DNA of 64,000 nt from Arion vulgaris (lineage: Eukaryota > Mollusca > Gastropoda > Stylommatophora > Arionidae), in assembly GCA_020796225.1 (NCBI GenBank), contig CM036761.1, forward strand, positions 36,112,928 through 36,176,927, in the 5' to 3' direction. The notes beneath the pieces are model-generated. The model did not search any database and was not told the DNA's origin. It saw only the letters and a list, made by a program, of their open reading frames with translations. This document shows positions 41,601 through 52,604 of this stretch, in pieces (position 1 is the first letter of the stretch; each line of letters begins with the position of its first letter). Made by a program: the position numbers and the translations under genes.

Positions 41601-41766
41601 CAGTGGCGGCTCGTGATCATTTATGTTGGTGGGGCCAGAAATATATTTTTTTGAAAAATCATGGTTTTGGGTTGTTATGTTTTAATTTATAAAATAATAA
41701 ACACACGATTACACATTATTTTTGGTGAGCCAGAGCCCCACTGGCCTAATGACGAAGCCGCCCCTG
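41601..41766. mobile_element. hAT-type MITE copy 3 (166 bp, opposite orientation)
   Basis: Ends 'cagtggcggctcgtgatcat' and 'gacgaagccgcccctg'; perfect 8-bp TSD 'atagttat' at 41593-41600 and 41767-41774. Relative to copy 2 it is inverted. Confidence 0.92.
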
Positions 41767-41804
41767 ATAGTTATCAATGTGTACTTTCTAAAACTATTGG
41801 ATAC

Positions 41805-42069
41805 TAAACTTCTTCCTCTTCTTCGAACGTTACATATCGATCACTGGCTAAACCAATTGCGTTTTGTATATGATCTGAGCCTAAGAGTGATTGTACGTTC
41901 TGCCAGTTATGCACCTAGAAGTAGGCCAGCAAATTTAATTTCTGCGACGCTTGTTCTTTACTAGGATATCTTCCTAGGCCCCTACCTCAGTCACATCTTA
42001 CGACATACCTTACAGGTCGCAGTGCTACTATTCTTTGCTCCCCTGTCGAGCCCCGGTAACACACTGGCG
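41805..42069 (-). mobile_element. SINE A copy
   Basis: (CTT)-rich end, 'cgaacgttacatatcgatca', 'tgatctgagcctaagagtga', 'ctacctcagtcacatcttac', 'gctactattctttgctcccc', 'ggtaacacactggcg'. Its 5' end abuts the 38-bp array that follows. Confidence 0.82.
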
Positions 42070-42070
42070 T

Positions 42071-42412
42071 GAAACTGAACAATTACTATACGTTTTCTAA
42101 AATTACTTGAAACTGAACAATTACTATACGTTTTCTCAAACTACTTGAAACTGAACAATTATTATAAGTTTTCTCAAATTCTGAAACTGAACAATTACTA
42201 TACGTTTTCTAAAATTAATTGAAACTGAACAATTACTATACTTTTCTCAAACTACTTGAAGCTGAGCAATTACTATACGTTTTCTCAAATTACTTGAAAC
42301 TGAACAATTACTATACGTTTTCTCAAATTACTTGAAACTGAACAATTATTATACGTTTTCTCAAATTACTTGAAACTGAACAAATATTATACGTTTTCTC
42401 AAACTACTTTAA
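42071..42412. repeat. Minisatellite, 38-bp unit, about 9 copies
   Basis: The unit contains 'gaaactgaacaattactata' and 'cgttttctcaaattactt'; exact 38-bp spacing (42071, 42109). One unit (around 42175) is shortened. Confidence 0.94.
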
Positions 42413-42692
42413 AGTGAAAAACTGCTCTTGCTTTTCTCACACGATAGCTTATTAGAAGTCATTTCTACAGATGTTCTAAAATTGTAACTACCTTTATATT
42501 TGTTGTTGTCTTCTCGTATACTTGATACAGACTAGTTGATCAAAACGCTGATACCGCTTGTTGTGTGTTTTAGCACAACACGTACACTTTAGAGTTATTT
42601 TTCTCTATCATTTGCTAATTGGTACACAGTTTTTACTTAGGGTATGTTAAACAAGTAAAAAACAGAATGGGATTAAACTGACATGAAAACAG

Positions 42693-43243
42693 ATCAGAAT
42701 ACTAAAAGCATGCATATTCACTGTGGTAACTTATGGGTGTGATTCATAGACATTTAACAAAGCAGTTTAGAAACATATATGTACTTTTGAATATAAATGT
42801 TACAGAAGAGCCATTCGTATATCATGGACAGAGAAGAGAACGCGTAGATCTATCAACAAGAAGGTAAAAATCAAAGAAAATTTTCTGATGCTGCAAATAA
42901 GAATATAACTGCCCTTTATTAACCACCCTTTGTATGTGATCTGTATGTGATCTGTATGTGATCTGTATGTGATCTGTATGTGATCTGTATGTGATCTGTA
43001 TGTGATCTGTAGAGCGATTGTTAAAATCAAAGAAAACTTTCTGATGCTGCAAATAACCACCCTTTATTATCTATCAAGTTAAAAATCAATTCAAATAAGA
43101 ATAGGAACTTGAAGTATTTTTGACATATAAAAATACACGACGTTTTGGAAAAGACCATTATGGAAGGAAACATCCGAGAAAAGAGGGAAAGAGGAAGACA
43201 TTGGAGAAAGATATTTTTGGATTGGCTGATGGTTTGGACATGA
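42693..43243 (+). pseudogene. LINE H copy 5, left half (continues at 46995)
   Basis: 'agaatactaaaagcatgcat', 'acaaagcagtttagaaacat', 'tcatggacagagaagagaac', 'caaagaaaattttctgatgc', 'tggaaaagaccattatggaa' and finally 'ggtttggacatgacagcagc' (GLDMTAA). The family continues with A(D/G)xxHL(A/T)YEREKFRR; that piece is here repeated about 85 times before the copy resumes. It also contains a 130-bp internal duplication with a SINE A scrap. Confidence 0.85.
42926..43013. repeat. 11-bp tandem repeat, 8 copies
   Basis: Unit 'tatgtgatctg'. It follows 'ttaaccaccctttg', which is SINE A sequence (compare 'gtatatgatctgagcct' at 41866), so the unit derives from a SINE A scrap inside the LINE. Confidence 0.92.
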
Positions 43244-44321
43244 CAGCAGCAGATAAAGATCATCTGACCTATAAGAGAGAGAGAGAGAGAGAGAGAGAAC
43301 AGCAGATAAAGATCATCTGACCTATGAGAGAGAGAGAGAGAGAGAACAGCAGATAAAGATCATCTGACCTATGAGAGAGAGAGAGAACAGCAGATAAAGA
43401 TCATCTGACCTATGAGAGAGAGAGAGAGAACAGCAGATAAAGATCATCTGACCTATGAGAGAGAGAGAGAGAGAGAACAGCAGATAAAGATCATCTGGCC
43501 TGAGAGAGAAAAGAGAGAGAGAGAACAGCAGATAAAGATCATCTGACCTATGAGAGAGAGAGAGAGAGAGAAGAAAAGCAGATAAAGATCATCTGGCCTG
43601 GGGGAGAGAGAGAGAGAGAGAGCAGCAGATAAAGATCATCTGGCCTGAGAGAGAGAGAGAGAGAGAGAACAGCAGATAAAGATCATCTGACCTTGAGAGA
43701 GAGAGAGAGAGAGAGAGAACAGCAGATAAAGATCATCTGACCTATGAGAGAGAGAGAGAACAGCAGATAAAGATAATCTGACCTGTGAGAGAGAGAGAGA
43801 GAGAACAGCAGATAAAGCTCATCTGGCCTGTGAGAGAGAGAGAGAGAGAGAGAACAGCAGATAAAGATCATCTGACCTGTGAGAGAGAGAGAGAGAGAGA
43901 ACAGCAGATAAAGATCATCTGGCCTGTGAGAGAGAGAGAGAGAACAGCAGATAAAGATCATCTGACCTATGAGAGAGAGAGAGAGAGAGAGAACAGCAGA
44001 TAAAGATCATCTGACCTGTGAGAGAGAGAGAGAGAGAGAACAGCAGATAAAGATCATCTGGCCTGTGAGAGAGAGAGAGAACAGCAGATAAAGATCATCT
44101 GACCTGTGAGAGAGAGAGAGAGAACAGCAGATAAAGATCATCTGACCTGTGAGAGAGAGAGAGAGAACAGCAGATAAAGATCATCTGACCTGTGAGAGAG
44201 AGAGAGAGAGAACAGCAGATAAAGATCATCTGGCCTGTGAGAGAGAGAGAGAACAGCAGATAAAGATCATCTGACCTATGAGAGAGAGAGAGAGAGAACA
44301 GCAGATAAAGATCATCTGACC

Positions 44322-44360
<39 letters not shown>

Positions 44361-44513
44361 AGCAGATAAAGATCATCTGACCTGTGAGAGAGAGAGAGAG
44401 AGAACAGCAGATAAAGATCATCTGGCCTGTGAGAGAGAGAGAGAGAACAGCAGATAAAGATCATCTGACCTATGAGAGAGAGAGAGAGAACAGCAGATAA
44501 AGATCATCTGACC

Positions 44514-44544
<31 letters not shown>

Positions 44545-44697
44545 ACAGCAGATAAAGATCATCTGGCCTATGAGAGAGAGAGAGAACAGCAGATAAAGAT
44601 CATCTGACCTATGAGAGAGAGAGAGAGAGAGAACAGCAGATAAAGATCATCTGGCCTGAGAGAGAGAGAGAGAGAACAGCAGATAAAGATCATCTGG

Positions 44698-44734
<37 letters not shown>

Positions 44735-44754
44735 AGCAGATAAAGATCATCTGA

Positions 44755-44785
<31 letters not shown>

Positions 44786-46994
44786 ACAGCAGATAAAGAT
44801 CATCTGACCATGAGAGAGAGAGAGAACAGCAGATAAAGATAATCTGACCTGTGAGAGAGAGAGAGAGAGAACAGCAGATAAAGCTCATCTGGCCTGTGAG
44901 AGAGAGAGAGAGAGAGAACAGCAGATAAAGATCATCTGACCTGTGAGAGAGAGAGAGAGAGAGAACAGCAGATAAAGATCATCTGGCCTGTGAGAGAGAG
45001 AGAGAGAACAGCAGATAAAGATCATCTGACCTATGAGAGAGAGAGAGAGAGAGAGAACAGCAGATAAAGATCATCTGACCTGTAGAGAGAGAGAGAGAGA
45101 GAACAGCAGATAAAGATCATCTGGCCTGTGAGAGAGAGAGAGAGAACAGCAGATAAAGATCATCTGACCTGTGAGAGAGAGAGAGAGAGAGAACAGCAGA
45201 TAAAGATCATCTGACCTGAAGAGAGAGAGAGAACAGCAGATAAAGATCATCTGACCTGTAGAGAGAGAGAGAGAGAGAGAACAGCAGATAAAGATCATCT
45301 GGCCTGTGAGAGAGAGAGAGAGAACAGCAGATAAAGATCATCTGACCTATGAGAGAGAGAGAGAGAACAGCAGATAAAGATCATCTGACCTGTGAGAGAG
45401 AGAGAGAGAGAGAGAGAGAACAGCAGATAAAGATCATCTGACCTGTGAGAGAGAGAGAGAACAGCAGATAAAGATCATCTGGCCTGTGAGAGAGAGAGAG
45501 AGAACAGCAGATAAAGATCATCTGACCTATGAGAGAGAGAGAGAGAGAGAACAGCAGATAAAGATCATCTGACCTGTGAGAGAGAGAGAGAGAGAGAGAA
45601 CAGCAGATAAAGATCATCTGACCTGTGAGAGAGAGAGAGAGAGAGAGAACAGCAGATAAAGATCATCTGACCTGTGAGAGAGAGAGAGAGAGAGAATAGC
45701 AGATAAAGCTCATCTGGCCTGTGTGAGAGAGAGAGAGAGAGAACAGCAGATAAAGATCATCTGGCCTGTGAGAGAGAGAGAGAGAACAGCAGATAAAGAT
45801 CATCTGACCTGTGAGAGAGAGAGAGAGAGAGAACAGCAGATAAAGATCATCTGACCTGTGAGAGAGAGAGAGAGAGAGAGAACAGCAGATAAAGATCATC
45901 TGACCTGTGAGAGAGAGAGAGAGAACAGCAGATAAAGATCATCTGACCTGTGAGAGAGAGAGAGAGAGAACAGCAGATAAAGATCATCTGACCTGTAGAG
46001 AGAGAGAGAGAGAGAGAGAGAACAGCAGATAAAGATCATCTGACCTGTGTGAGAGAGAGAGAGAGAATAGCAGATAAAGCTCATCTGACCTGTAGAGAGA
46101 GAGAGAGAGAGAACAGCAGATAAAGATCATCTGGCCTGTGAGAGAGAGAGAGAACAGCAGATAAAGATCATCTGACCTGTGAGAGAGAGAGAGAGAGAAC
46201 AGCAGATAAAGATCATCTGACCTGTGTGTGAGAGAGAGAGAGAGAATAGCAGATAAAGCTCATCTGACCTGTGGAGAGAGAGAGAATAGCAGATAAGCTC
46301 ATCTGACCTGTGAGAGAGAGAGAGAGAGAACAGCAGATAAAGATCATCTGGCCTGTGAGAGAGAGAGAGAGAGAACAGCAGATAAAGATCATCTGACCTG
46401 TGAGAGAGAGAGAGAGAACAGCAGATAAAGATCATCTGACCTGTGAGAGAGAGAGAGAGAACAGCAGATAAAGATCATCTGACCTGTGAGAGAGAGAGAG
46501 AGAATAGCAGATAAAGATCATCTGACCTGTGAGAGAGAGAGAGAGAGAACAGCAGATAAAGATCATCTGGCCTGTGTGAGAGAGAGAGAGAGAGAACAGC
46601 AGATAAAGATCATCTGACCTGTGAGAGAGAGAGAGAGAGAGAACAGCAGATAAAGATCATCTGGCCTGTGCGAGAGAGAGAGAGAACAGCAGATAAAGAT
46701 CATCTGACCTGTGAGAAGAGAAGAGAGAACAGCAGATAAAGATCATCTGACCTGTGAGAGAGAGAGAGAACAGCAGATAAAGATCATCTGACCTGTGAGA
46801 GAGAGAGAGAGAGAGAGAATAGCAGATAAAGATCATCTGACCTGTGAGAGAGAGAGAGAGAACAGCAGATAAAGATCATCTGCCTGTGTGGAGAGAGAGA
46901 GAGAGAACAGCAGATAAAGATCATCTGACCTATGAGAGAGAGAGAGAGAACAGCAGATAAAGATCATCTGACCTATGAGAGAGAGAGAGAGAGA
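43244..46994. repeat. LINE-derived minisatellite, 41-55-bp unit, about 85 copies
   Basis: The unit is a constant 27-bp part ('acagcagataaagatcatct' + 'gacctgt/gacctat/ggcctgt') plus a variable (GA)5-13 run. The same constant part in LINE H encodes TAA(D)xxHLTYERE. Point variants ('aatagcag', 'aaagctcat', 'tgtgtgaga') recur in neighbouring units. Reading frames such as MIFICCSLSLSL on the minus strand are artefacts. Confidence 0.97.
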
Positions 46995-47055
46995 AATTCC
47001 GAAGGATTGTTAGGGTGGCAAAACTCTCATCATCACAAGCTATTGGATGATGATT
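46995..47055 (+). pseudogene. LINE H copy 5, right end
   Basis: 'gaaattccgaaggattgtta', 'gggtggcaaaactctc', 'caagctattggatgatgat': the exact continuation of LINE H after EREREK, ending in its GAT terminus. Confidence 0.88.
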
Positions 47056-47440
47056 CAGTTTTACTGTAGTCTACTTCATTTTTTTACATTTAACTTCCTT
47101 CTTTCTTAAACTTTGTAAAACTAAACTAATCATAACTTTCACAGGAAGTAGCGATAGGTACGATAAGACAGGAAAACCATAAGAGAAACTAAAGAAGATA
47201 TATTAATCAACACAACACATCAGTTGTTAGTCTATACACACGGAAATACATGCTTGGGAGAAAATCAGAGCAATTATAAATGTCCGACGTGCGATGATGA
47301 TCCTCAAATGAACAATGAACAATCCGAAAATTTGACTTGAGCTTCTACTTTTTTGTTGTTGTCTGTTTTCAACAAGATGAAGACATTTGTGTCGAGAGGT
47401 TGACTATCAGATTTCTTATTTCGTTTAATCTGAGATTATC
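47056..47440. other. No gene seen
   Basis: Unrecognised sequence. Confidence 0.4.
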
Positions 47441-47567
47441 ATCATTAAATAGTTTGTCCTGAGTAGAACTTTGCCACTCCAACAATCCTTCGGAATTTCT
47501 CTCTCTCATAGGCCAGATGTCCCACCTCTGCAGCCGTCATGTTCAAACCATCAGTTACATTCGGAGC
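47441..47567 (-). pseudogene. LINE H copy 6, last 127 bp
   Basis: 'gtcctgagtagaactttgcc', 'ggaatttctctctctcatag', 'gccgtcatgttcaaaccatc' are the reverse complement of the family end. Confidence 0.82.
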
Positions 47568-48039
47568 CACGTGTTAAATTTTAATTAACTTGACACTATA
47601 TTAACAATGAAAACATTTTATAAGATTGTATCATCATATTTCAAGTTGCACTCGCACTTTTACGCCATCTTCCGGTTTCGCACCTTGTCTTCACTTCCGT
47701 TAAATCCCAAGTTGTTTGACTACCATTGCACACTTCAGACAATCTCATAGTGACAGTACATACTTCAGACAATCTCATAGAGACGACAGTACATACTTCA
47801 GACGGTCCTAGATAGCAATAATAGTCGTAATAACATTAACACATTCTCATCCATTCGATCAGTTCTATTGATTCCGTCCAAATTCAGAGGCTCCATCTTT
47901 CCGTTCAAATTTAAATGTGCGGTTCATTCTTAAAAGTACACAGACACACACCTGCACACGCATTTACGCACACACACACATGTATATATCACAAGGAAAA
48001 GTTACCGGAACTAGGGCTAAATAAATACCATCATCATCA
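47568..48039. other. No gene seen; 3-copy short repeat
   Basis: 'acttcagacaatctcatag' with 'acagtacat' is repeated two to three times at about 47727-47805. (CA)n-like sequence at 47935-47975. Confidence 0.5.
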
Positions 48040-48608
48040 TTATAATCATCATCTAATAGCTTATCCTGAGAAGATCTCCCCACCTTAGAGTTTTGCAATT
48101 TAAAAAGGGTTTAAAAGCCGAAGGATTGACTTCATTGCACCGGGTTTTACCCATACGGCTCGTCCTCTCCGCAGAAATAGCACGCGACCTGCCGAGAGTA
48201 TTGCACAAAGCACGAACTTCGTAGCTCCAGCAACAATCCCAGGGTCTCTGGAAAAAGTTCACTCGTGAAAAGAATGGCGCGATCGGACTCGGCCACGACT
48301 TCGATCACAAGGCAAAGGGCTTAACCACTTAGCCACAGAGACCCCTTTGCAATTTCTCTCTCTCCTATACCAGATGTCCCGCCTCTGCAGCAGTCATGCT
48401 GAAATCATCAGTCACATCCTGGATCGTTATCTTCCTCTTCTCCTCTTTGCCAGGATGCCTTTTTCCATAATGGTTATCTCCAACCTTTAGTGACTTTTTA
48501 TATGTCCAAACTATCTCAATTGTAGCACTATGCAGTTTTCTTTGATTTTCGAGTTCTTTATGAATAGATCTATTTGTTCTCTTCTCTGTCCATGATATAC
48601 GGAGAACT
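48040..48608 (-). pseudogene. LINE H copy 7, split by SINE D copy 6
   Basis: Left part 'catcatctaatagcttatcc' to 48101; right part from 48346: 'ctctctcctataccagatgt', 'tgatttctgc'-like positions replaced by 'gcagcagtcatgctgaaatc', 'ccttttccataatggt', 'tctcttctctgtccatgata'. Both halves are in the LINE H order. Confidence 0.82.
48102..48345 (-). mobile_element. SINE D copy 6, inserted in LINE H, 10-bp TSD
   Basis: Plus-strand phrases 'gccgaaggattgacttcatt', 'accgggttttacccatacgg', 'cctgccgagagtattgcaca', 'ccacttagccacagagaccc'. TSD 'tttgcaattt' at 48092-48101 and 48346-48355. Confidence 0.88.
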
Positions 48609-48619
48609 CTTCTGTTACT

Positions 48620-49145
48620 TTACGGAGTTTCTGTGGCGTAGAGGTTAGGTACTCGTCTCTCGTGCCAGGTTCGTACCTGGTTAGTACCAGGTTCAGTCTC
48701 GTACCAGGTTCGCTCCCTCGTGGAGCTATCTGGGTATTTTTCCAGAGTTCCCTGATGTAGGTCCTGGGCAGATCTCACCAACACTGGTGTAGGTGAGATC
48801 GAGATTCTAGTTCTATCTGAGAGGGAGGATAAAACGTAGGTCCCGTGTTCAATTTGAGCACATAAAAGAACCCTTAGCAGTTCAAAATCGAGAAGAGCAG
48901 GCTGAAAAGCCGCTGCCCAGACAAAATTCATTAGTAAAGATTAAAAATAAAATTTCTACAAAAATATCTTGACTATCTTTGAAATTACATCGGGGACCCT
49001 CGCCGGTGCTATGGAGTTCGTCGTGCACTGCAGCTGAGATCTTCCTATGTAAGAAAGAGATCGGGGCATACATTGTTATTCACCGAAGTGCAATGATGAT
49101 GGTCTTATCAAGCAATCAATCAAGCAATCAATCAAGCAATCAATC
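48620..49145 (+). mobile_element. SINE C copy 6 (full length, head to tail)
   Basis: tRNA-like head 'tttctgtggcgtagaggtta' (box A-like 'tggcgtagagg'), box B-like 'ggttcgtacct', then 'ctgatgtaggtcctgggcag', 'caatttgagcacataaaaga', 'gaagagcaggctgaaaagcc', 'ctgcagctgagatcttccta', and an end of (CAAT)-rich repeats 'caagcaatcaatcaagcaat' at 49107-49160. It has an internal expansion of 'gtaccaggttc'. Confidence 0.82.
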
Positions 49146-49499
49146 AAGCAATCAATCTTATGTAGCACTTATCATGCAAGTATCAGAAACATGTAAGATA
49201 TTAACACATTTAAGATATAAACTACGAACGACTGGCAAACGTCTTAGCCACTTCTCCACAGAGACGCTCACAAATATCTACTTTAGTGTACACATTTCGT
49301 CTCAATTTACAAATATCTACCTCAGTGTATAGAGTTTACATCCCATCTTATACATAACTATTTTAGTGTATACTGTTCGTCCCGTGTTATAAATATCTTG
49401 TTTAATTTATACCACTGATCATGTATTATACAAATATTATATGTTCATTTATATCACATTCGTCCTTTACATTAATATATATAGTATTTTAAACACATA
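49146..49499. other. No gene seen; degenerate repeats
   Basis: 'caaatatctac(t/c)t..agtgta' is repeated in diverged form at about 49270-49420. AT-rich. Confidence 0.45.
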
Positions 49500-49965
49500 T
49501 ATTTTATTGTATGGGTGGGAAGCATGGACATTTAATAAAGCAGTGGAAAAACATATTTGTGCTTTCGAATATAAGTGTTACAGAAGAGTCCTACGTATAT
49601 CATGGACAGAGAAGAGAACAAATAAATCTATCCAGAAAGAACTCAAAATCAAAGAAAACTGGCTGATGCTACAAATAAGGAAGAGAACATTTCTCCTGAT
49701 GAAAGAGAAAATTTATTTTAAGAAGATAAAGGGAAAATATTTTGGACACATAAAAAGACATGAAGTGTTGGAGAAGACCATCATGGAAGCAGGCATACCG
49801 GCAAAGAGAAGAAGAGGAAGACCACGGAAAGATGGATTCAGGATGTAACTGATGGTTTAAACATGACGACTGCAGAGGCAGGACATATGTTCTATGAGAG
49901 AGAGAAATTCCGGAGAGCTGTTTGAGTGGCCAAGTTCTGCCCAGGACAAGCTATTTAAAGAGAAA
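49500..49965 (+). pseudogene. LINE H copy 8 (best-preserved C-terminus)
   Basis: A 135-codon frame: 'LYGWEAWTFNKAVEKHICAF', 'EYKCYRRVLRISWTEKRTNK', 'SIQKELKIKENWLMLQIRKR', 'KYFGHIKRHEVLEKTIMEAG', 'IPAKRRRGRPRKDG' and then a frame slip into 'DVTDGLNMTTAEAGHMFYE'. This is the portion after the RT palm, with YG-EAWT-NKAVEK like other retrotransposon C-termini. No RT active site is included. Confidence 0.87.
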
Positions 49966-49971
49966 TATCTA

Positions 49972-50207
49972 AAGGTGAAGGGTTGACTTAATTACAACAA
50001 GTTTTCCTATATGGATCGACCACTCTCAGTAGAAACGGCATGCCACATACTGATAGTATCTCACAAAACATGAACTCTACAGCTCCGACAACAATCTTAA
50101 AGATCTGAGAAAAATTCACTCACGAAACGAGCTACGCGGCCAGGATTTCAACTCACAACCTTCAAAACTCAAGGCAATATGTGTAACCACTTACCCACAG
50201 AAACATC
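49972..50207 (-). mobile_element. SINE D copy 7
   Basis: 'ctaaaggtgaagggttgact', 'gttttcctatatggatcgac', 'tctcagtagaaacggcatgc', 'gtaaccacttacccacagaa'. It directly follows the 3' end of LINE H copy 8. Confidence 0.78.
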
Positions 50208-50514
50208 CACACCCCCTCCTACCCCTTTCCGATATAAAAAAAGGGCAAACCCACAAGATTTAACGTCGTAATGATTAGAGACCTCACAATACTAGGTACA
50301 TATCGAGCTATGACTCATGTCTCTTTCGTCTGCCTAGTCATCGATCTAACTTTTGACTCTGTGGTAGAGCAATTTATAAATGTATATTCTATGAGTCATT
50401 TATACGAGTGCCTTGTATGAAAAATATATGTTCTATTATTTTCCAGAAGCCACTTAGTAGAAATATATATTGTATCATAATTCATCCGTCACTTAGTAGA
50501 AATTATGTTATTAG
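50208..50514. other. No gene seen
   Basis: Unrecognised; contains 'tagtagaaatatatattgta'/'ttagtagaaattatg' near-duplicates. Confidence 0.4.
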
Positions 50515-50690
50515 AGGGGTAACTGTGTTAGATGAGGGTCTCTGTATTATGGGGTCACTATGTTAGGGGGTCTCTGTGTTAGATGGGGGTCTCTGTGTTA
50601 GATGGGGGGTTGGGGTTGGGGTTCTGTGTTAGAGATGTCTCTGTGTTACTGGGGGTCTTGTGTTAGGGAGTCTCTGTTTTATGGAGGTTT
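50515..50690. repeat. G-rich degenerate array of 'gggtctctgtgttagat'
   Basis: About nine degenerate units of 'gggggtctctgtgttagatg'. 'gggtctctgtg' is the start of the SINE D head, and a SINE D copy begins exactly at the right end. Confidence 0.8.
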
Positions 50691-50925
50691 CTCTGGCTAA
50701 GCCCTTACCTTGCGTTCTGAAGGTCGTAGGTTCGAATCCAGACCGTGCCCTTCTGTTTACGCGTGTATTTTTTGCAGAGACACCTAGGAATGTTGGTGGA
50801 GTTACGGAGCTCGTACTTTGTGCAATTACTTTTGGCAGATGGCGTGCAATTTATGTGGAGAATAATCGATTCATATGGGGAAACCAGATGCATTGAAGTC
50901 AGTCCTCGTCTACATACCTCCTTAC
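50683..50925 (+). mobile_element. SINE D copy 8
   Basis: 'gaggtttctctggctaagcc', box B 'ggttcgaatcc', 'tttttgcagagacacctagg', 'gttacggagctcgtactttg', 'ttgaagtcagtcctcgtcta'. Confidence 0.82.
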
Positions 50926-50929
50926 TGGA

Positions 50930-51165
50930 GTCTCTTTGGTGTAGTGGTTAAGACGTGTGCCTGGGTTCTGAAGGCTGTGAGTTCGAATCCGGACAGAATC
51001 ATATTTACAATATTGTCATGAGATCAGTAGGATTGTTGCTGGAGCTATGGGCAGTTCATGTTTTGTGCAACTCTCTCGGTAGATTGCGTGACATTTTTGT
51101 CTCCAGGGGCTCATCCACTCGTGGAAACCCGTTCATATGAAGTCAATCTTCTTCCTTAGACACTC
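50930..51165 (+). mobile_element. SINE D copy 9 (tandem with copy 8)
   Basis: 'ggagtctctttggtgtagtg' with box A-like 'tggtgtagtgg' and box B 'gttcgaatcc', 'atcagtaggattgttgctgg', 'tgaagtcaatcttcttcctt'. It follows copy 8 head to tail with a few bases between. Confidence 0.8.
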
Positions 51166-51214
51166 GTTAAATACTCTTTAGACCTTCTTTAAATATATGT
51201 TATATCATCGTGGC

Positions 51215-51350
51215 ATATCCTTTACAAGACTTTGCCATCAACTTTGCCTGTAAACGAGGCGTTGATTTTCTAGGTACCACTTATACGTTCAGAAGTTTGT
51301 CATTGCTTTCTTAACGGTGAGGTCTATTTTACCGTTCGTTTAAAAATCAT
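51215..51350 (-). mobile_element. SINE E copy 5, truncated
   Basis: 'cgtggcatatcctttacaag', 'aggcgttgattttctaggta', 'ccacttatacgttcagaagt', 'cggtgaggtctattttaccg'. The head is missing. Confidence 0.75.
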
Positions 51351-51404
51351 TAATTATATAAATATTTATCTATCATATATATATAGTTACAACATTAATC
51401 TTGG

Positions 51405-51545
51405 ATTCTCCGAAAGGAGTTAATTCTTATTTTTCATGTTTGTTGGCCTACACGCTCTGATATAACCAATAAAGGTTCGCCTTAGGTTGAAAGAGGCGTG
51501 CCTCGGCTTAAAGAGGCTTGAATCCCCTAATAAACAAACAACAAT
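51405..51545. repeat. Dispersed repeat G copy 4
   Basis: 'ggattctccgaaaggagtta', 'ttggcctacacgctctgata', 'taaccaataaaggttcgcct', 'gaggcgtgcctcggcttaaa', 'gaatcccctaataaacaaac'. Confidence 0.82.
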
Positions 51546-52604
51546 ATATATATATATGTATAGTTACTGTACCTCAAATCCAAATAGTATTATCAATATA
51601 AGGGAAGACTGCAATAAAACTATGTATCAATGACGAAACAAGTAAAAACAAAGTATGTTGCTGTTTATTGTTATTGTTTTTGTTTTTGTAAAACTACAGT
51701 ACTTTGTTTTTACGTGTTTCTCAAATCCAATAACTATTCTTGAAATCCCACGCATGTGTTTCTTTATTTTCCTTCTTTCCCAACGATTATTAATAAATAC
51801 GAGAATCAAACTACAATTCTATCCTACTTTAATCTTCATCTAAACTTCTCCCGTTTTCACCTCCTCCTTCTCTCTCTTCTCTTCAATTCTAAATCAAACA
51901 ACAGTTCTTGAAAATATTTCAATATGGACAAAAATACAGCAGAACGATTCTATAACTCTTGATGCCAGCTCTTGAGATTTGCGTGTCGTACATCATTATC
52001 GATATCCGTATCGCTGTCTTGTCTTGTTTTTGTCAGTCAACAATACGCTCCAGAACGATCTACCATATCCCTGCCACGTACAATTTTCCACTTGAAGAAA
52101 TCTTCTTCAAAGTTAATGCAGTAATTCGATTTTTGCTTCTTTTTTCTTGATATTGTGAAGTGTTGTTCACGTGGCCATAGAACGCAATGTTTGGCATTTT
52201 ATGTCTCATGCAAACGTTAGCTTCTTCGTCTTTCGTGAACGCAAATGACGAAAAACGTGGTTTGGATATTAATGTCGTTTTTTTTAACAACACACTCACT
52301 CACACACACACACACACACATATATACACATTATCAGACAAAATAAAGAAAAGTTATTTATTAATGTTTCTTTTTTATCGCATCAAGAATCTCACGCAAT
52401 CGATCTGATTTCTTCATACTGACAACGTCTGAGCTGAGAAGTTACAGCTAGAGGAGAATATTTACCAGAGAATGGTGATCGACGAAAGAAACATTGAGAA
52501 TAACACCTTAACTCTAATAATGAGTAATGTCATCTGACTATCCGTTCTGGCTGTACCAATTTTCCGAAAAGCCACTTCACTAACAAAGCTTCATCCGTGA
52601 GGTG
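51546..52604. other. No gene seen; (CA)n at 52297-52320
   Basis: About 1 kb without a recognised element. 51657-51720 ('gtttttgtaaaactacagta') resembles 62990-63030. Reading frames do not exceed about 80 codons and show no family motif. Confidence 0.4.

Noticed and set aside
43244..46994. CRISPR-like array of repeats and spacers
   Set aside because: The 'spacers' are (GA)n runs, the repeat derives from a LINE, and the sequence is eukaryotic. No cas genes.
50930..51000. tRNA gene ('tggtgtagtggttaagac' ... 'gttcgaatcc')
   Set aside because: It is the head of SINE D, present about ten times with the same 3' body; it has no acceptor-stem pairing that I could find.
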